DNA from: Gnetum montanum
Lineage: Eukaryota; Streptophyta; Gnetopsida; Gnetales; Gnetaceae
Assembly: GCA_015680685.1 (NCBI GenBank)
Contig: MNCI01008033.1
Span: forward strand, 622,962 to 686,961
Direction of reading: 5' to 3'
Length of the DNA stretch: 64,000 nt
Shown: positions 48,245-59,392 of the stretch, in pieces
How the letters are laid out: each line of letters starts with the position of its first letter
Position numbering within the stretch: position 1 is the first letter of the stretch
Notes under the pieces: generated by a model
Database searches by the model: none
What the model was told of the DNA's origin: nothing
The model's input: only the letters and a program-made list of their open reading frames with translations
Made by a program: the position numbers and the translations under genes

Positions 48245-49240
48245 TGTCAAACTTGACATGTATCCATACCTTCGATACTATGAAACAAAGAATTTTGCCT
48301 ATTTTAACACTAAAAACACACTTTTTGGGATTGATTCTAAGTTCATATTTGAGACATCATTGTAGTATTAAACTGAGGTCATTTGTATGGTTCTTAGGTA
48401 CCTTGGACTTTAAAACTATATCATCGACATAATCATTAAAAAAACCCTAGCATGTAGTCATTATATATGTAGGTCATCACTTGTTGATATGTTGGCTTGC
48501 ATGTTTCATATTAAATGGCGTTATGGTCTAACAAAAGATTCCCCAAGGGGTCATGAAGGTCATGTAAAACTAATGGTCTAGGTTGATCCTAACTTGGATA
48601 TATCCTGAGAAACCATCCATAATGGATAACAAGGCATGCCTACTCATGGTATCGATGAGCTAATCAATACTAAACAATGGGAAATCATCTTTAATAGTTG
48701 CTTTCTTAAGGTCTTGGAAATTGATATAGATGTGAATGCTCCCATTCTTCTTGGGAACCATAACTATGTTGGACATCTAATCAATGTATTTAATAGCTCA
48801 AATAAAACCATCTTGGTAAAATTTTTTAAGTTCATCGCGAAATGCTAAAGCCAAATACAGTCTAACTTTGAAAACCTTTTGTTTAATGCATTTGATGTTA
48901 AGGTCAAGTATAATTTTATGTTGAACTAAATGAGGGTCTAATCCAAGAATGTCTCTATATGACCATGCAAAGATGTTAATGTTATCCTAGAGAACTATGG
49001 TGATGTCTTGAGCCTAGTGGAATTCAAGTAAGGGACTTAGTTTTACTGTTTTACCCTCACTATTATGTGTTGTAGCAGGAATTTCAACTAGAGAATCCTT
49101 TGTCATGTCTCTAACCTCTAAGTTGAGAGCCTTAACAATGTATTTAGGTGACTTTAAGGATTTCTCTATTGAGGCTATGTGGTCAAAGAGGCTCCCAAGC
49201 TCAAGGTCCAAACTTTTGAGGTCTATTGATTGTTCAACAT
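48245..49240 (-). pseudogene. Tat-like Ty3/gypsy reverse transcriptase fragment
   Basis: On the minus strand from right to left: ELGSLFDHIASIEKSLKS, INIFAWSYRDILGLDPHLVQHKI (the Tat linker WSYxDxPGIDPxxVxH), and KQKVFKVRLYLA. A fingers block with VPKKNGSIHIYINF, DDFPL-like and LLSIMDGFSGY-like sequence follows. Then comes YVDDIVLKSK with both catalytic aspartates (48431-48420), and CLRYELRINPKKCVFSV. Frameshifts and stops occur throughout. A second RNase H, typical of Tat elements, may follow to the left, but I cannot confirm it. Confidence 0.7.
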
Positions 49241-49739
49241 CACCATAGGGTCCAACTAGGTTTAGCGGTATGTTGAATTATGCCTATGGCTCCATGTTCA
49301 AATCCTACAAGTTAACCAAAAGCATATTAGTGGCATCTATGTGGTACAATTGTTAAGCAATGTTAAAGCAATTTAAAATGTTGTGATAATAAAGCATAAT
49401 ATAGTAAAATAAGGACAAAGCAAGGTGAAACAAGGCTAAACAACTTACCATCATAATCATCGATTACCATAGTGTACTATCACACTTATATTATGTAGTA
49501 TNNNNNNNNNNNNNNNNNNATATATATATATATATTCCTTTTCATCTTCCATTATTATTACAAAGACAAAATTTGTTATGATATATATTTTAGATCGAAC
49601 ATAGCAGGCATGATATATCTACAACTGGCTTAAAATAAGCTTCAAAAAGAGAACTTATATTAGTTTTCTAGTAGGAATTACATCATATGTTGTTTTTCCA
49701 TAATGAATTAACTTAGAAAGATCATTCTCATTTCTTGAG
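49241..49739. other. Unassigned, contains assembly gap and AT microsatellite
   Basis: Positions 49502-49519 are N, next to an (AT)n run (49520-49534). No gene is seen. The part right of the gap is probably the 3' untranslated sequence of the LRR pseudogene. Confidence 0.5.
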
Positions 49740-50412
49740 TTTGATGTTGCATCCTTAGTATTTATTACATTAACAACTAGTATCATAGCTTATTCCCCCA
49801 GTAGTTTAGGTCCTTTCAAGCAAGGATTATTTCCAAAACATTTCATTTGAAACCTTTCAGAAGATCTAGTGTTTGGTATAGTACCACAAAGATCATTGTG
49901 TGTAACATCAAAAACCTTCAATGTATTAAGGTCTCCAAGTTCTCTTGGAATTTGTCAAGTAAGTTGATTGTTATTAAGAAGTAGAAATACAAGTGACTTC
50001 AAATGTTTCAGTGATGCAAGAATTTCACCATTAAGGTTATTATTATAAAGATCCAAACTAACAAGATTCTTTAGTTTACCAAGCTCTACTCATATGCCTC
50101 CTTCAAGATGATTCTTATAAAGCTCAAGGTATTGCAAGTTTTCAAGCCTCCCAAGATCTGGAACAAGCTTCCCAGATAGATTTGAATTGCCCAAGTCTAT
50201 TCTAGTGATGCAATCTTTCCTAATCATAGGTGATGTGAAACCAAGTGCAAGGATTCACTAAAGTAGGATTCCAAATTTGCAAAACATGTGATGGGTCTAA
50301 CAAGCTTCTCCTGACAACATGTAGAGCATCCCCCTCTAAATTTGCAGTAGACACTAGAGCTAAACCAAGGCCTAGCAACATCATAAAAAACACTGACCTT
50401 GAACATGTAAAT
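49740..50412 (-). pseudogene. Intronless copy of a SERK-like leucine-rich-repeat protein gene
   Basis: On the minus strand: a hydrophobic signal-like start ([17 protein letters not shown]), then [19 protein letters not shown] and [14 protein letters not shown] (the LRR N-terminal cap with its paired-cysteine motif, second Cys changed). After a stop and a one-base shift near 50220 come [70 protein letters not shown] and IPRELGDLNTLKVFDVTHND. LCGTIP closes the series. The parent family comprises the short, kinase-less LRR proteins related to SERK extracellular domains. Repeats that are split by introns in such genes run on without a break here, so this looks like a processed retrocopy. At least three stops and one frameshift. 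It sits against, and probably within, a TGATGAG-family LTR. Confidence 0.8.
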
Positions 50413-50512
50413 TTTGATATACTTACATTTTCCATCAGCAAATTATGATTTGGTTGCCTATGAACACTTGTGACTTGTATTGGTTGAGTGTTGGAATGTC
50501 CAACTACTCATC
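50413..50512 (+). repeat. 3' end of a TGATGAG-family LTR (element C4)
   Basis: About 100 bp match the end of the C2 LTRs (ACTTGTGACTTGTATTGG, GTTGGAATGTCCAACTACTCATCA). The rest of the LTR is replaced by the LRR pseudogene. Confidence 0.75.
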
Positions 50513-50513
50513 A

Positions 50514-50531
50514 TTGACACTGTTGTTGGGG
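50514..50531 (+). other. tRNA-Asp primer binding site with transition-only decay (C4)
   Basis: TGACACTGTTGTTGGGGA differs from TGGCGCCGTTGCCGGGGA only by C-to-T and G-to-A changes. Confidence 0.8.
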
Positions 50532-50646
50532 ATGTCTCAATATTTGCTAGTTACTTGTTTGTTATATCAAGCATCACAAAGTATATCTTTCATACTTAGA
50601 AATTGTTTTTCAAAATGTACATACACCTAAGCTTCAATAAATTAAA

Positions 50647-53010
50647 ATGTCTTCTACAACTAAAGTGAAATCCTCACCTATTATTGATCTTAATCAAAGT
50701 CATGACAAAGATTAAAATGAAGAAGATTGAAGTGCACTGATGGAAACTTGAATTTCATATGCTCATATTGACTCTTATTATCCTAACTTTATATTCATTT
50801 TTCACCAAGATGAATAGGTCAAATGGAGAGACTTATAGGAAAATATTTCTTGTCACTTGAATGTTCAACACCATCAATGCTTTAAGCAACCCTCATGAGA
50901 TCAAATCTTGGCCATGTGCAAGAAGGAAATCAAGTCACCAAAAATATGAGTAGGCCATATCAGCCAATAGAGGTTTAGTTAAGAAGGAATGCCATGTAGA
51001 TGAAAGATATAAGTAAGATAAAGGGAAGGGGACACCATAGATAATTATCTTGGAAGCAAAATAAAATGCTTTATTCTAAGTTGAAAAATTCTATCAAACT
51101 CATGGATCTCATTCTTAGAAATTAGTAATATATATTGAAGATCCTATCAAAATAAAACTACATTAAGATCTTGTAGAAATCCTTGGAAGAAATAAAAAGG
51201 ACTTCAAACTTAGGATGAATTCAAGGCCTAAGACCTCTAATAGATCTAGAAGAGATGAATTCAAGAGTCATAAAAGAAGAACTAGCCAACATCATTCTCC
51301 AACTCCTCCATCTTCTTCAGCACATTCATTAATAGATTTTGATAAAAGGAAATGAAGACCAAAGATAATGAAGGACATTTAAATAAAAGAAGGTATCCTA
51401 ATGAAGAGGAAGATAACCGTGAAGAAAGAGGAGAAGAATCAAAAATGAAAGGAGAGAGCATTATGAGCATTAAAGGAGTCATCACTACAATAGAGTTTAC
51501 AAACCCAAAGACTATGAAGAACCCATGTTGGTGACTCATAATATGATTAACGCTCATGAAGCTATGTACATTTCTAACAAGCATTTAAGAAACAATTGCA
51601 TCAAGTGACTTGACATCAATAATATTCCAAAATTTGAAGGTGGATATAATGTAGATCCATAACACCATATCCAAGATTTCCATGATACTTACACCCTACA
51701 AAATATGGAAAATGATCAGTAGAAATTAAAGTCATTTTCTAGGATACTTATAAAGAAAGTAGTAAACTAGTACATATCCTTAGAGCTAGAATTAATTTGA
51801 AGATGAAGTACCATGCTAGAACTCTTCAATGATACATATCAAACATATTCTAGAATATCAAATTTGAGAAAATAGATCTAAGAATGAAAACAAGGGACAC
51901 ATGAATCCTTTGATGCAATAATGAATAGGTATTATTCCTTATTGAAAAGATGCCTAGGTCATGGATTCTCTCAATGGGAATAACTATGGCATATCATTGA
52001 TGGGCTAAGAAAGAAAACAAGAGAAACCCTTGGAGTATATGCCTAAGGTAGATTATCTAAAATGATAGCTCATTAAATCCAAAGGCTAATAGACCAAATG
52101 ACGAAAGAAAAAGGAGAGCTACAAAAAAGAGAATTAGTCAAGGAATATAATAAAGATCCATCCATTAGAAAAAGAGATGTAAGAATATGTGAAAGCCAAG
52201 AAGAAGAAACATTAAAAGATGAAATTTAGTGAAAGACTCTACCCATCCAAAAATTAGTAAGTGATATTGCAACAAAGGTAGAGAAAATTTGTCATAGATG
52301 AAAAATTTGCTAAAGCACTTAAGATAGTAGAGGAAAGAATGGAGCAAGCCTTTAATAGAAATAAATATAGAAAGAATTAAAAGGATAATAGATGTAAAAA
52401 CTACAAAAATTAAAGAAAAAGTTGCTATGGTAGAGGAGATAATGGACTCAAGATTAGAAGATGACATAGGTTGCAAAGTGTGCTAGTACAAAGATCCTAA
52501 GGGATATTGTCCTATCATGCCCCACTTATAAGAATCTAGGGCATATGTACTTAATCAAAAATTTGTTAAGAAACAAATGCATAGGCGATTATCTAATCTG
52601 CAAGGTAATTTCAAACACATACTAATAACCATACTATCTAAGCAAGTCTTATCCTTAACTATAGGAATAATACCAATAGTAGTGGCAACAACCACAATTA
52701 TGAAAAATGTCATTGCTAAGGTAGCAGTATCCGTATAGGCAATCAGATCCCTATGGATACTATGTACAATGTCCTATTTCTCTCAGAAATAGTTACATCT
52801 AGACTTCCTCTCCCTACTATTCACTTGAATACCATAGATCCACAACATCATGTATGGATCCTCATCCTTACCCATCTCAACTAGCATTAGGTTCCTCTTA
52901 TCAAGCTCCTAATTCTTTACCACTAGTATCACCACTAGTCATGTAAGGAGAACTATCAACACAACCTCAGCAGAAAAGTGCTACTAGGGCAGTGTTGTCA
53001 CATTTTCACC
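50647..53010 (+). pseudogene. gag of element C4, near full length but riddled with stops
   Basis: The ATG at 50647 opens MSSTTKVKSSPIIDLNQSHD, followed by SYYPNFIFIFHQDE. Later blocks parallel gag of A: HDINNIPKFEGGYN-like near 51.61 kb, then LQNMEND and the capsid region, then SNLRK-like sequence. The MPHL-ESRAYVLNQKFVKKQMHRRLSN block lies near 52.52-52.59 kb, preceded by the zinc-knuckle-like CKVC-YKDPKGYCPIM. A proline-rich tail ends with QGELSTQPQQKSATRAV. Similarity fades after about 53000; no protease or pol follows. The copy is useful for showing the intact codon at the stop in element A. Confidence 0.8.
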
Positions 53011-53792
53011 ATTATTATGAAGTAGTGATGATTCTTGGTAGGCTTTAAAAAAGTTGATAAAGTTATGTTACTTTGGTTTTATAAGAATATATTTGAAGCT
53101 AGCTTGCAAATTACCAAATACAAGGAAAATGTTTTGAAGATGATATTTCAATTAAAATATCAAAGCAATGTTAGAGGAGAATATTGTATTTATGTGAGGG
53201 ACATATCTAAGTAAGGTAGCTTATATTTTAATTGGAAAATTGATAAAATTTTAAAGGCAATTTGATAAGCTTTGAAAATTAAATAATCAATTGCAAAATT
53301 CCCAAAATGACATTCATCAAAATATTAAATTCTATCCAAATATTTTATGCAAAGTTGCTACAATGAATGTCCAAGAAATCAGTGGCCATGGCATGGCGCT
53401 TGGTGCTAATTTGAACTACGAGAAATACCAAATTGTCTTCAATGATGCTATATTTGCTGACTTCTAGAATCAAACCCTTGCTTCTTCAAAAGGAAATGTG
53501 GCTTCCATGGCCAAAAAAGTGGCCAGAAACATGGCCTAAAATGCAATAGTTGGCCATGTGCATCATGGATTTCAGCCAAAATAGGCCACGGGGATCATTC
53601 CCTATAGCACTAGGCTCATATAAGCATTAAAACTCTTAGATCCATGGCTTTTACAACCATTATAATTAGAAATTTTTAGAGAAACCTGTAGTTGCAGAAG
53701 TCTCCTTCATCGATAGATAACTTGATAGCGAAACCCTTGAAAACCCCTCGTAATACTTACCTCATTGCCCATGTTGATTTCTTAGTAGAGGT
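53011..53792. other. Unassigned flank left of element B
   Basis: No gene identified. Between 53340 and 53560 there is a repeated GGCCATG(G/T)-type motif and a readable but broken plus-strand frame with no recognisable domain. Confidence 0.4.
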
Positions 53793-54722
53793 TGATGAGT
53801 GGTAAGGTACACCTACACTCAACCATACAAAACAAGCGTAGCACGCATGATCCGATCGAACTCCGTAGACTAAATTCCTAAACGCCATGAGGAACACTTG
53901 GGGTTAATCATTCATTGTATTCCCAGGCTTTCTTGTATGTGTCACAGTGTATGGTTAAGCAAGTCTGAGGTATATGATTTTTTTGGTATTTTCAGATTTA
54001 TCTCCTATGCTAAAAGGTGAAAGGTTGAGAAACTAAAACTAACTCTAACTACAGTACTAAGTCCTAGTGTCAGCACCCGTTCCCACTTACCATACACACC
54101 TTGAACTGTGCAACTATCGCTACCAAACGCTAATCGTTACTGGGATTACCACACGTAACACACGTGCTTGAAGCGGTCATACTGAGGCACTTAACTAACC
54201 TAAGTGTGATAAGCAGCCGATTACTTGACTAGCCATACACATCTATGGATGCTCGTAATCAAGTCGTACTTGTCCCATGCTCTAGGAGGAAAGGGTGAGA
54301 GAATCTACTCGCGATGAGTAGCCGATTCCTTGGCTAGCCGTACATGTTCATCAATACTCGTAACCAAGTCGTACTCATGCCATGTTACTAGGAAAGTAGT
54401 AAATAACATTAATTAAACCTATCCATGTACTGCAAGGTTTATCCACACAGCTCGTCTTTATTGTCGTACACAACTTGCATTTAGGTACAAAGCTGCTCGA
54501 ATAAAGAACCATTCACTTGGGGGACTCCTACTGCAGGCACATGGAAAATATTCTATCTCTGGGGTGATCAATCCACTAGAGCTTTGCTACTTTACGCCTA
54601 TGATTTCGAATGAGGGGAGTGCCGCCTCTTATTGATAGATTTGGCGACGGACAGCAATATCACGTACGCGATATCGTAGGGAAGGACGTGATATCATGGC
54701 TTGTGCAATCCACATCTCATCA
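53793..54722 (-). repeat. 3' LTR of element B (930 bp)
   Basis: TGATGAG...CTCATCA ends. It contains the full module set that is missing at the gap in the 5' LTR (54168-54379). A minus-strand TATA-like sequence and a GATATCG palindrome array lie at 54630-54700. Confidence 0.95.
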
Positions 54723-54737
54723 TACCCCCATGACTAA
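54723..54737 (-). other. Polypurine tract of element B
   Basis: The minus strand reads TTAGTCATGGGGGTA directly before the 3' LTR. Confidence 0.8.
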
Positions 54738-54860
54738 ATGAAAAATTTTCCTCGAGTTCCTTACAATGATATCTGGTAGGTATGGGATTATTGAGGGAAA
54801 TGGAACTAATGGAATGACATGTGAACGGTTCATTATTACAAGACTTGACAAGACTGGTGT

Positions 54861-55244
54861 TCATGACAACAAGGGTGAACACCTTATTACAATGACATCA
54901 GGCCACATTTGGCAGCTGAGAGAAAAGAGGAGAGAGAATAGAAGAGAAGAAGAGAGAAGAGTCTTGCTGCTGCCAACACCTAGATTACGCCTTCCATCAT
55001 CCATCCATAAGCACATCATCAATCCTGCTCCTTGCATAGCTGCTTCAGCGCTGCTCCATTCCAAGTGGTTGCTCCAGATCCATTCCGTTGTTGTATGATT
55101 GCCATTTGCACACGCAACACAATCATGTATTAGCAAGGGTAATTGAATTATTAAGTAAATAATACCTTGCTTTGGTGTAGGTTCATTGGCTAGGTTGTGG
55201 TATGGCTGATATGGATCTGGGAATATGTAGGTGATGACTACCAA
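54861..55244 (-). CDS. Open frame of 127 residues in the element B 3' region (uncertain)
   Basis: It begins MVVITYIFPDPYQPYHNLAN and lies in the slot occupied by the third ORF in elements C1 and C2. It has a tryptophan-rich middle and a serine/leucine-rich end (near 54970) that could be a weak hydrophobic segment. No clear protein similarity to the third ORF is visible, and D has no counterpart frame. It may be chance or an unrelated short gene. Confidence 0.3.
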   Translation of the reverse strand: MVVITYIFPDPYQPYHNLANEPTPKQGIIYLIIQLPLLIHDCVACANGNHTTTEWIWSNHLEWSSAEAAMQGAGLMMCLWMDDGRRNLGVGSSKTLLSSSLLFSLLFSLSCQMWPDVIVIRCSPLLS

Positions 55245-55313
55245 AGGTGTAGGGGTTAGGAAGAGAAACGAAAAAATTCGGGGCTTAGGAGAAAAATCGA
55301 AAAATTAGGCCCC

Positions 55314-55330
55314 GTACCCCCATGACTAAT
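55314..55330 (-). other. Second polypurine-tract-like box in element B
   Basis: The minus strand reads TTAGTCATGGGGGTA again, about 590 bp upstream of the true tract. Element D has the same box at 19080-19095. Confidence 0.6.
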
Positions 55331-56656
55331 CGCGAACCTCCGGTAGCGTTAGAATGGAGAAAGAAAAGGAGTAAGAAAGATAGGTGAAAAAAGGGACAAG
55401 TATGGCATCAATGAAAGGGATGTCAATATGGAAATGAACAAAATAATAATTAATTGCAAAATGTTAAGGAAAAGAGGTTAACTAATGCTCCAAATAGGAA
55501 TGTCAGTGGGTCCTCCCCAAAGCAGGCTCATGCCCTTAATGCCCTGACAATCCCACATTCAAAGAGTCCATAGGCTCTGGGAATGTCCTTTGTAATAAGA
55601 GTTAAAGTCTTAACCGAAAGAATTTACCAAAAAGAAAACAATGCATTAACCAAAATATGTACACTAATGATACACCCGGTAATGAGGTGAACACTGGAGA
55701 GAAGGATGGGGAGAAGAGAAGTGGAATGGAATCCCAAGACAAGGTGGTGTACAGCCCCTTGTGTATTTTATGGTTAATGTGACTTGGCAAATCTCATTCC
55801 AACTCTGGGCTCAAACCAACCACTTCCAATGACTTCACATCAATGCATTTGGTTAACCATCCACTTGGATAATGAGGATGCATCTTCAAAGAACCACCAC
55901 CATTCCGATGAAACAAAAGAGAGAACGGGAAGCAAGAAGGGCCTTAGTTAGAGGGAACACTTTGGTTCCATAACCAGTGCTTGCAGCCCAAATTTTATTT
56001 CATCTAAGGGGTGTGCTTTGAATCCTCACTTTTGTTTGGTTTTTTTTTTTTGTGTTTTGTGTTTTTATGCATGGGGACCACACCATGCAAAGACTTCTTA
56101 TTTTTATTGCCTTAGCTTTCGATTATTAGGTAACATCGGAACGGTAAGAAAACTCAAGAAGAAAACAACCAAGAACCCAAGTGAATAACCAACACAAAAG
56201 CATCAAGTTCCCTTGAATTCACACCCTGTACAATCCATGAGTCCTTCCTTAGTTTGAGAAGTACCCAGTCACTGATTCGTTAAAGTTCTTATTAGAAGGG
56301 AACTGTACATTTCCAAGCCAAAGGAAACCATAGAAGTTGGCGGATGGATGGGTGAAGTGATCTCATTGCCTACCATATCAAAAGAAAATACCTTAGTATC
56401 AACATTTTAACTTAAAGGTAAAAACCAAACATTATCAATCAATGAAAAATAGTTCATCCCATCAGCCTGAACACTTATTGGGTGACGAACTGACATGGTG
56501 GATGACACACACACACACACACACAAAAATAAATAGAAAAGTATAATGATGGTGTAAAACAAAAATAAGAAAAGTTAAAGAAATTTGTAAAACAAAAACG
56601 TTGCAAAACAAAAATGTGTAAAAAAAAATCGAAAAAGAACTGAGGGCCCCATATGG
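55331..56656 (-). other. 3' untranslated region of element B
   Basis: It matches 1-853 of element A (from 55811) and, more loosely, D and C1. It carries GGGGAGGACCCACTGACA near 55510, the GGGCCTTAGTTAGAGGGA block near 55940, a CA repeat at 56504-56524 and T/A-rich tracts. No conserved ORF. Confidence 0.75.
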
Positions 56657-57830
56657 TTAGCATAGGTGGCCATCTCCCCCATGACTGAGTTGTAAGGGAG
56701 AGATCCGAAATAGTGAGCATGGTTGACCGCTGGTGGAAGTGTCATTTGTACTGGCTGGTGCAAATTCATGGAAAGGTTTTGTTTGTTGTACATTAACCAA
56801 TAACCTTTTATCCGGGCTGTCAGGTTTGTATATCATCATGGCTCCAGAGGGAAAGATAGTATGAATAATATAAGGTCCTTCCCACAAGGTTTGAAACTTT
56901 GTATGTTGGGGTACATGCGTGGGATTCCAATAAAGGACCTTATCACCAGGTTGGTATTTAAACCTTCAGATCCTTAAGTCATGTTGTTGTTTACTGTGTG
57001 CTTTGTGCAACTCATTTAACGATAGTGCAACCAATCGATTCTCATCTAACACATTCAAAGTTGCTAATCATTGTTTTTGTGCTAGGTCAAGATCCAGGTG
57101 AAGTTCACAAGCCATGGATAGTGTACGGAGCTCACTCTATATAGGTAGTTTTGGAAGTTTCCCGTACACTAGCTCGCAGGGAGAATAACCTGTAGGAAGC
57201 TTCCAAGTGGAACGATATGCCCAAAGAGTGTCATTCAGTTTCGTGCTCCAGTCTCACCTAAATTTGCTAATTGTTCGTGTTAATATTCTGGTAATCTCCC
57301 TATTAGTAACCTTAGCTTGACCATTAGCTTGGGGGTGATAAGGTGTGGTCAGCTTGTGCTCAACCCCTAAGTGTTGCATCAACTTTCTAAAGGTTGCACT
57401 TGTGAAATGTGTTCCATTATTGAAAATAAGTGCACGTGGCACACCAAACCTGTTAACGATTTGTTGTTGTACAAATCGGGCAGCTGTAGATGATGTGCAA
57501 TCTGTTACGGTGGCTACTTTAGCCCATTTGGTTAAGTAATCAACAGCGATGATTATATATGCTTTTCCGTTGGACATTAGTGTAATCGGTCCCATGAAAT
57601 CCATCCCCCAAATGTCAAAGGGTTCTAAAGGTTGAATCCATTGTTGTGGACCCTCCATCCTAGTAGTCATTCCCCCATCACATTGACAGTGCTTATAGGA
57701 TTAAGCAAAATGATGGACATCCCGAAATAGTGTTGGCCAATAATATCCCGCAAGCAGGATTTTAGTGGTCATTCATCTCCCAGCATAATGACCCCCACAG
57801 GGGCCCTCATGAGCATCCTGAAGATCTTTT
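56657..57830 (-). pseudogene. Integrase of element B, catalytic triad broken
   Basis: A cysteine-containing remnant of the zinc-binding domain (YKHCQCDGGM) precedes the core at 57670-57254: FDIWGMDFMGP (first Asp kept, codon about 57601-57599), NRFGVPRALIFNNGTHF (second Asp now Asn), then YHPQANGQAKVTNREI (Glu now Lys). The spacing between the last two is that of a D-35-E core. After a gap with frameshifts, 56887-56657 holds the C-terminal domain with WEGPYIIHTIFPSGAMMIY (GPY/F type) and the SHGGDGHLC tail. It would catalyse insertion of element DNA; this copy cannot. Confidence 0.9.
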
Positions 57831-57832
57831 AA

Positions 57833-58530
57833 TTAATCTTGATTAGGTACACACCATCGAACTAGGCCATCGGGGCAGAATTTATAGAGTTGTCCCCTGA
57901 TTTCCATGAAGTATTTTATGTTGTGAAGAAATTGTTGTTTCTTCCTAAAGTCTAATCTCTGTGGCATTTGTTGTGAAGTAAGATAAGTGAGAATGCTGCT
58001 ATAGCAATTTACTTCCATGGGGTAATTATTTATTACACCGGCAAAGAGGGTTTCATCAGAAAAATGGTCAGATACTACATATTCGTCCTCCTTTTTGTCC
58101 CATCGCAACTGAGATAGGTGATCGGCAACGACGTTCTCGGTGCCCTTGTGGTCTACAATAGTTAAATCGAACTCCTGAAGAATCACCAGCCAACGTATGA
58201 TACGTGGGCTAACCGTTGGCTTATTCATAAGGAACCTAATTGCACTATGATCTATGTGAATATATACCTTATAGCCCAATACATAGTGCCTAAATTTATC
58301 TAGTGCGAACACAACAGCCATTAATTCTTTTTCTGTAGTTGTGTAGTTAAGTTGTGCACTGGTGATACTTTTAATGGCACAATGGGTGTAATAAGGTCAT
58401 TTTTGTTCATCTAGTTGTGTCAGTACAGCTCCTAAAGCATAATTGGATGCATCGGTCATGATATGGAATGGTCTGGACCAGTCGGGTGCTTGTAGAATGG
58501 GAGTTTCCACAAGCCTCTGTTTAAGAGCTT
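57833..58530 (-). pseudogene. RNase H domain of element B
   Basis: The start is MTDASNYALGAVLTQ-like (near 58470-58420). After a stop near 58400, TTEKELMAVVFALDKFRHYVLG and YIHIDHSAIRFLMNK follow, then IIRWLVILQEFDLTIVDHKG and ENVVADHLSQL. The Asp, Glu and Asp of the active site are present. The open part is 58321-57833. It removes the RNA strand during reverse transcription. Confidence 0.9.
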
Positions 58531-58537
58531 GGAATGC

Positions 58538-59368
58538 TTATTCACATTCCTTGGTCCATTCAAATGGTGCATCTTTTTTTGTTAATTCTACCAACGGTTT
58601 GGCAAATTTTGAAAAGTTCGCAATAAACCTCCTGTAGTAGCCAGTGTGTCCAAGGAATGACCTCACTTCTTTAACAATTTCTAGTTGTCGGGTAATTCCT
58701 TGGATGACTTTAATTTTTTCTAGGTCAACTTCAATTCCTAATTGTGAAATTTTGTGCCCCAACATGATGCCCTCTTGAACCATCAAATGGCTCTTTTGTC
58801 AATTGAGCTTAAGGTTGGTTTCAACACATCGTTTCAATACTTGCTCTAACCGGTTGAGGGCTTGATCAAAGCTCATTCCATAGGTGGAGAAGTTTTCCAT
58901 GAAGACTTCTACTCCATTGCCTATTTGTTGTTGAAAAATGCTTAGAACTAAGTGTTGGAACATGGCAGGTGCATTGCACAAGCCAAAAGGCATTTTTTTG
59001 TATGCGAATGTTCCGCAAGGACTGGTGAATGTTGTTTTGGCTTGGTCTTCTGGTGTAATTCGTATTTGGTTGCACCCACTGTATCCATCCAAAAAACTGC
59101 AATAGCGATGCCCTGCTACAGTGTCTAAGACTTGGTCCACAAAGGGTAGTGGGAAGTGGTCTTTGAATGTTGCCATATTTAACAGCCTAAAATCTATACA
59201 TACCCTCCATTTACCTCCCTTTTTCGGTACAATGACGAGAGGGCTAACCCACTCACTGTCAGCAATAGGGTAAATGAACTCGGCTTTGAGAAGTTGTTCT
59301 AGTTCTTCTTTAACAATTTGTTTTAGTTTTGGGTTCAATCGCCTCTGGGGTTGCTTGTGAGGTTTCAT
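58538..59368 (-). pseudogene. Reverse transcriptase of element B, YxDD changed to FMEN
   Basis: From the ATG at 59368: ELEQLLKAEFIYPIADSEWV, SPLVIVPKKGGKWRVCIDFR, then FKDHFPLPFVDQVLD and FLDGYSGCNQI (catalytic Asp kept). TTFTSPCGTFAYKKMPFGLC and VEVFMENFSTYG follow at residues 154-165, where Athila-type RTs have FMDD. Both aspartates are gone. A stop near 58797 separates the thumb part (58786-58538, with SFLGHTGYYRRFI). The wording of the palm motifs places it in the Athila branch of Ty3/gypsy. Confidence 0.92.
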
Positions 59369-59392
59369 AGAGGGATCTGTATAAATCCTATG

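Noticed and set aside
54766-55098. Plus-strand 110-residue open frame right of the element B 3' LTR
   Set aside because: Antisense to the element 3' region, without any conserved counterpart in D or C1.
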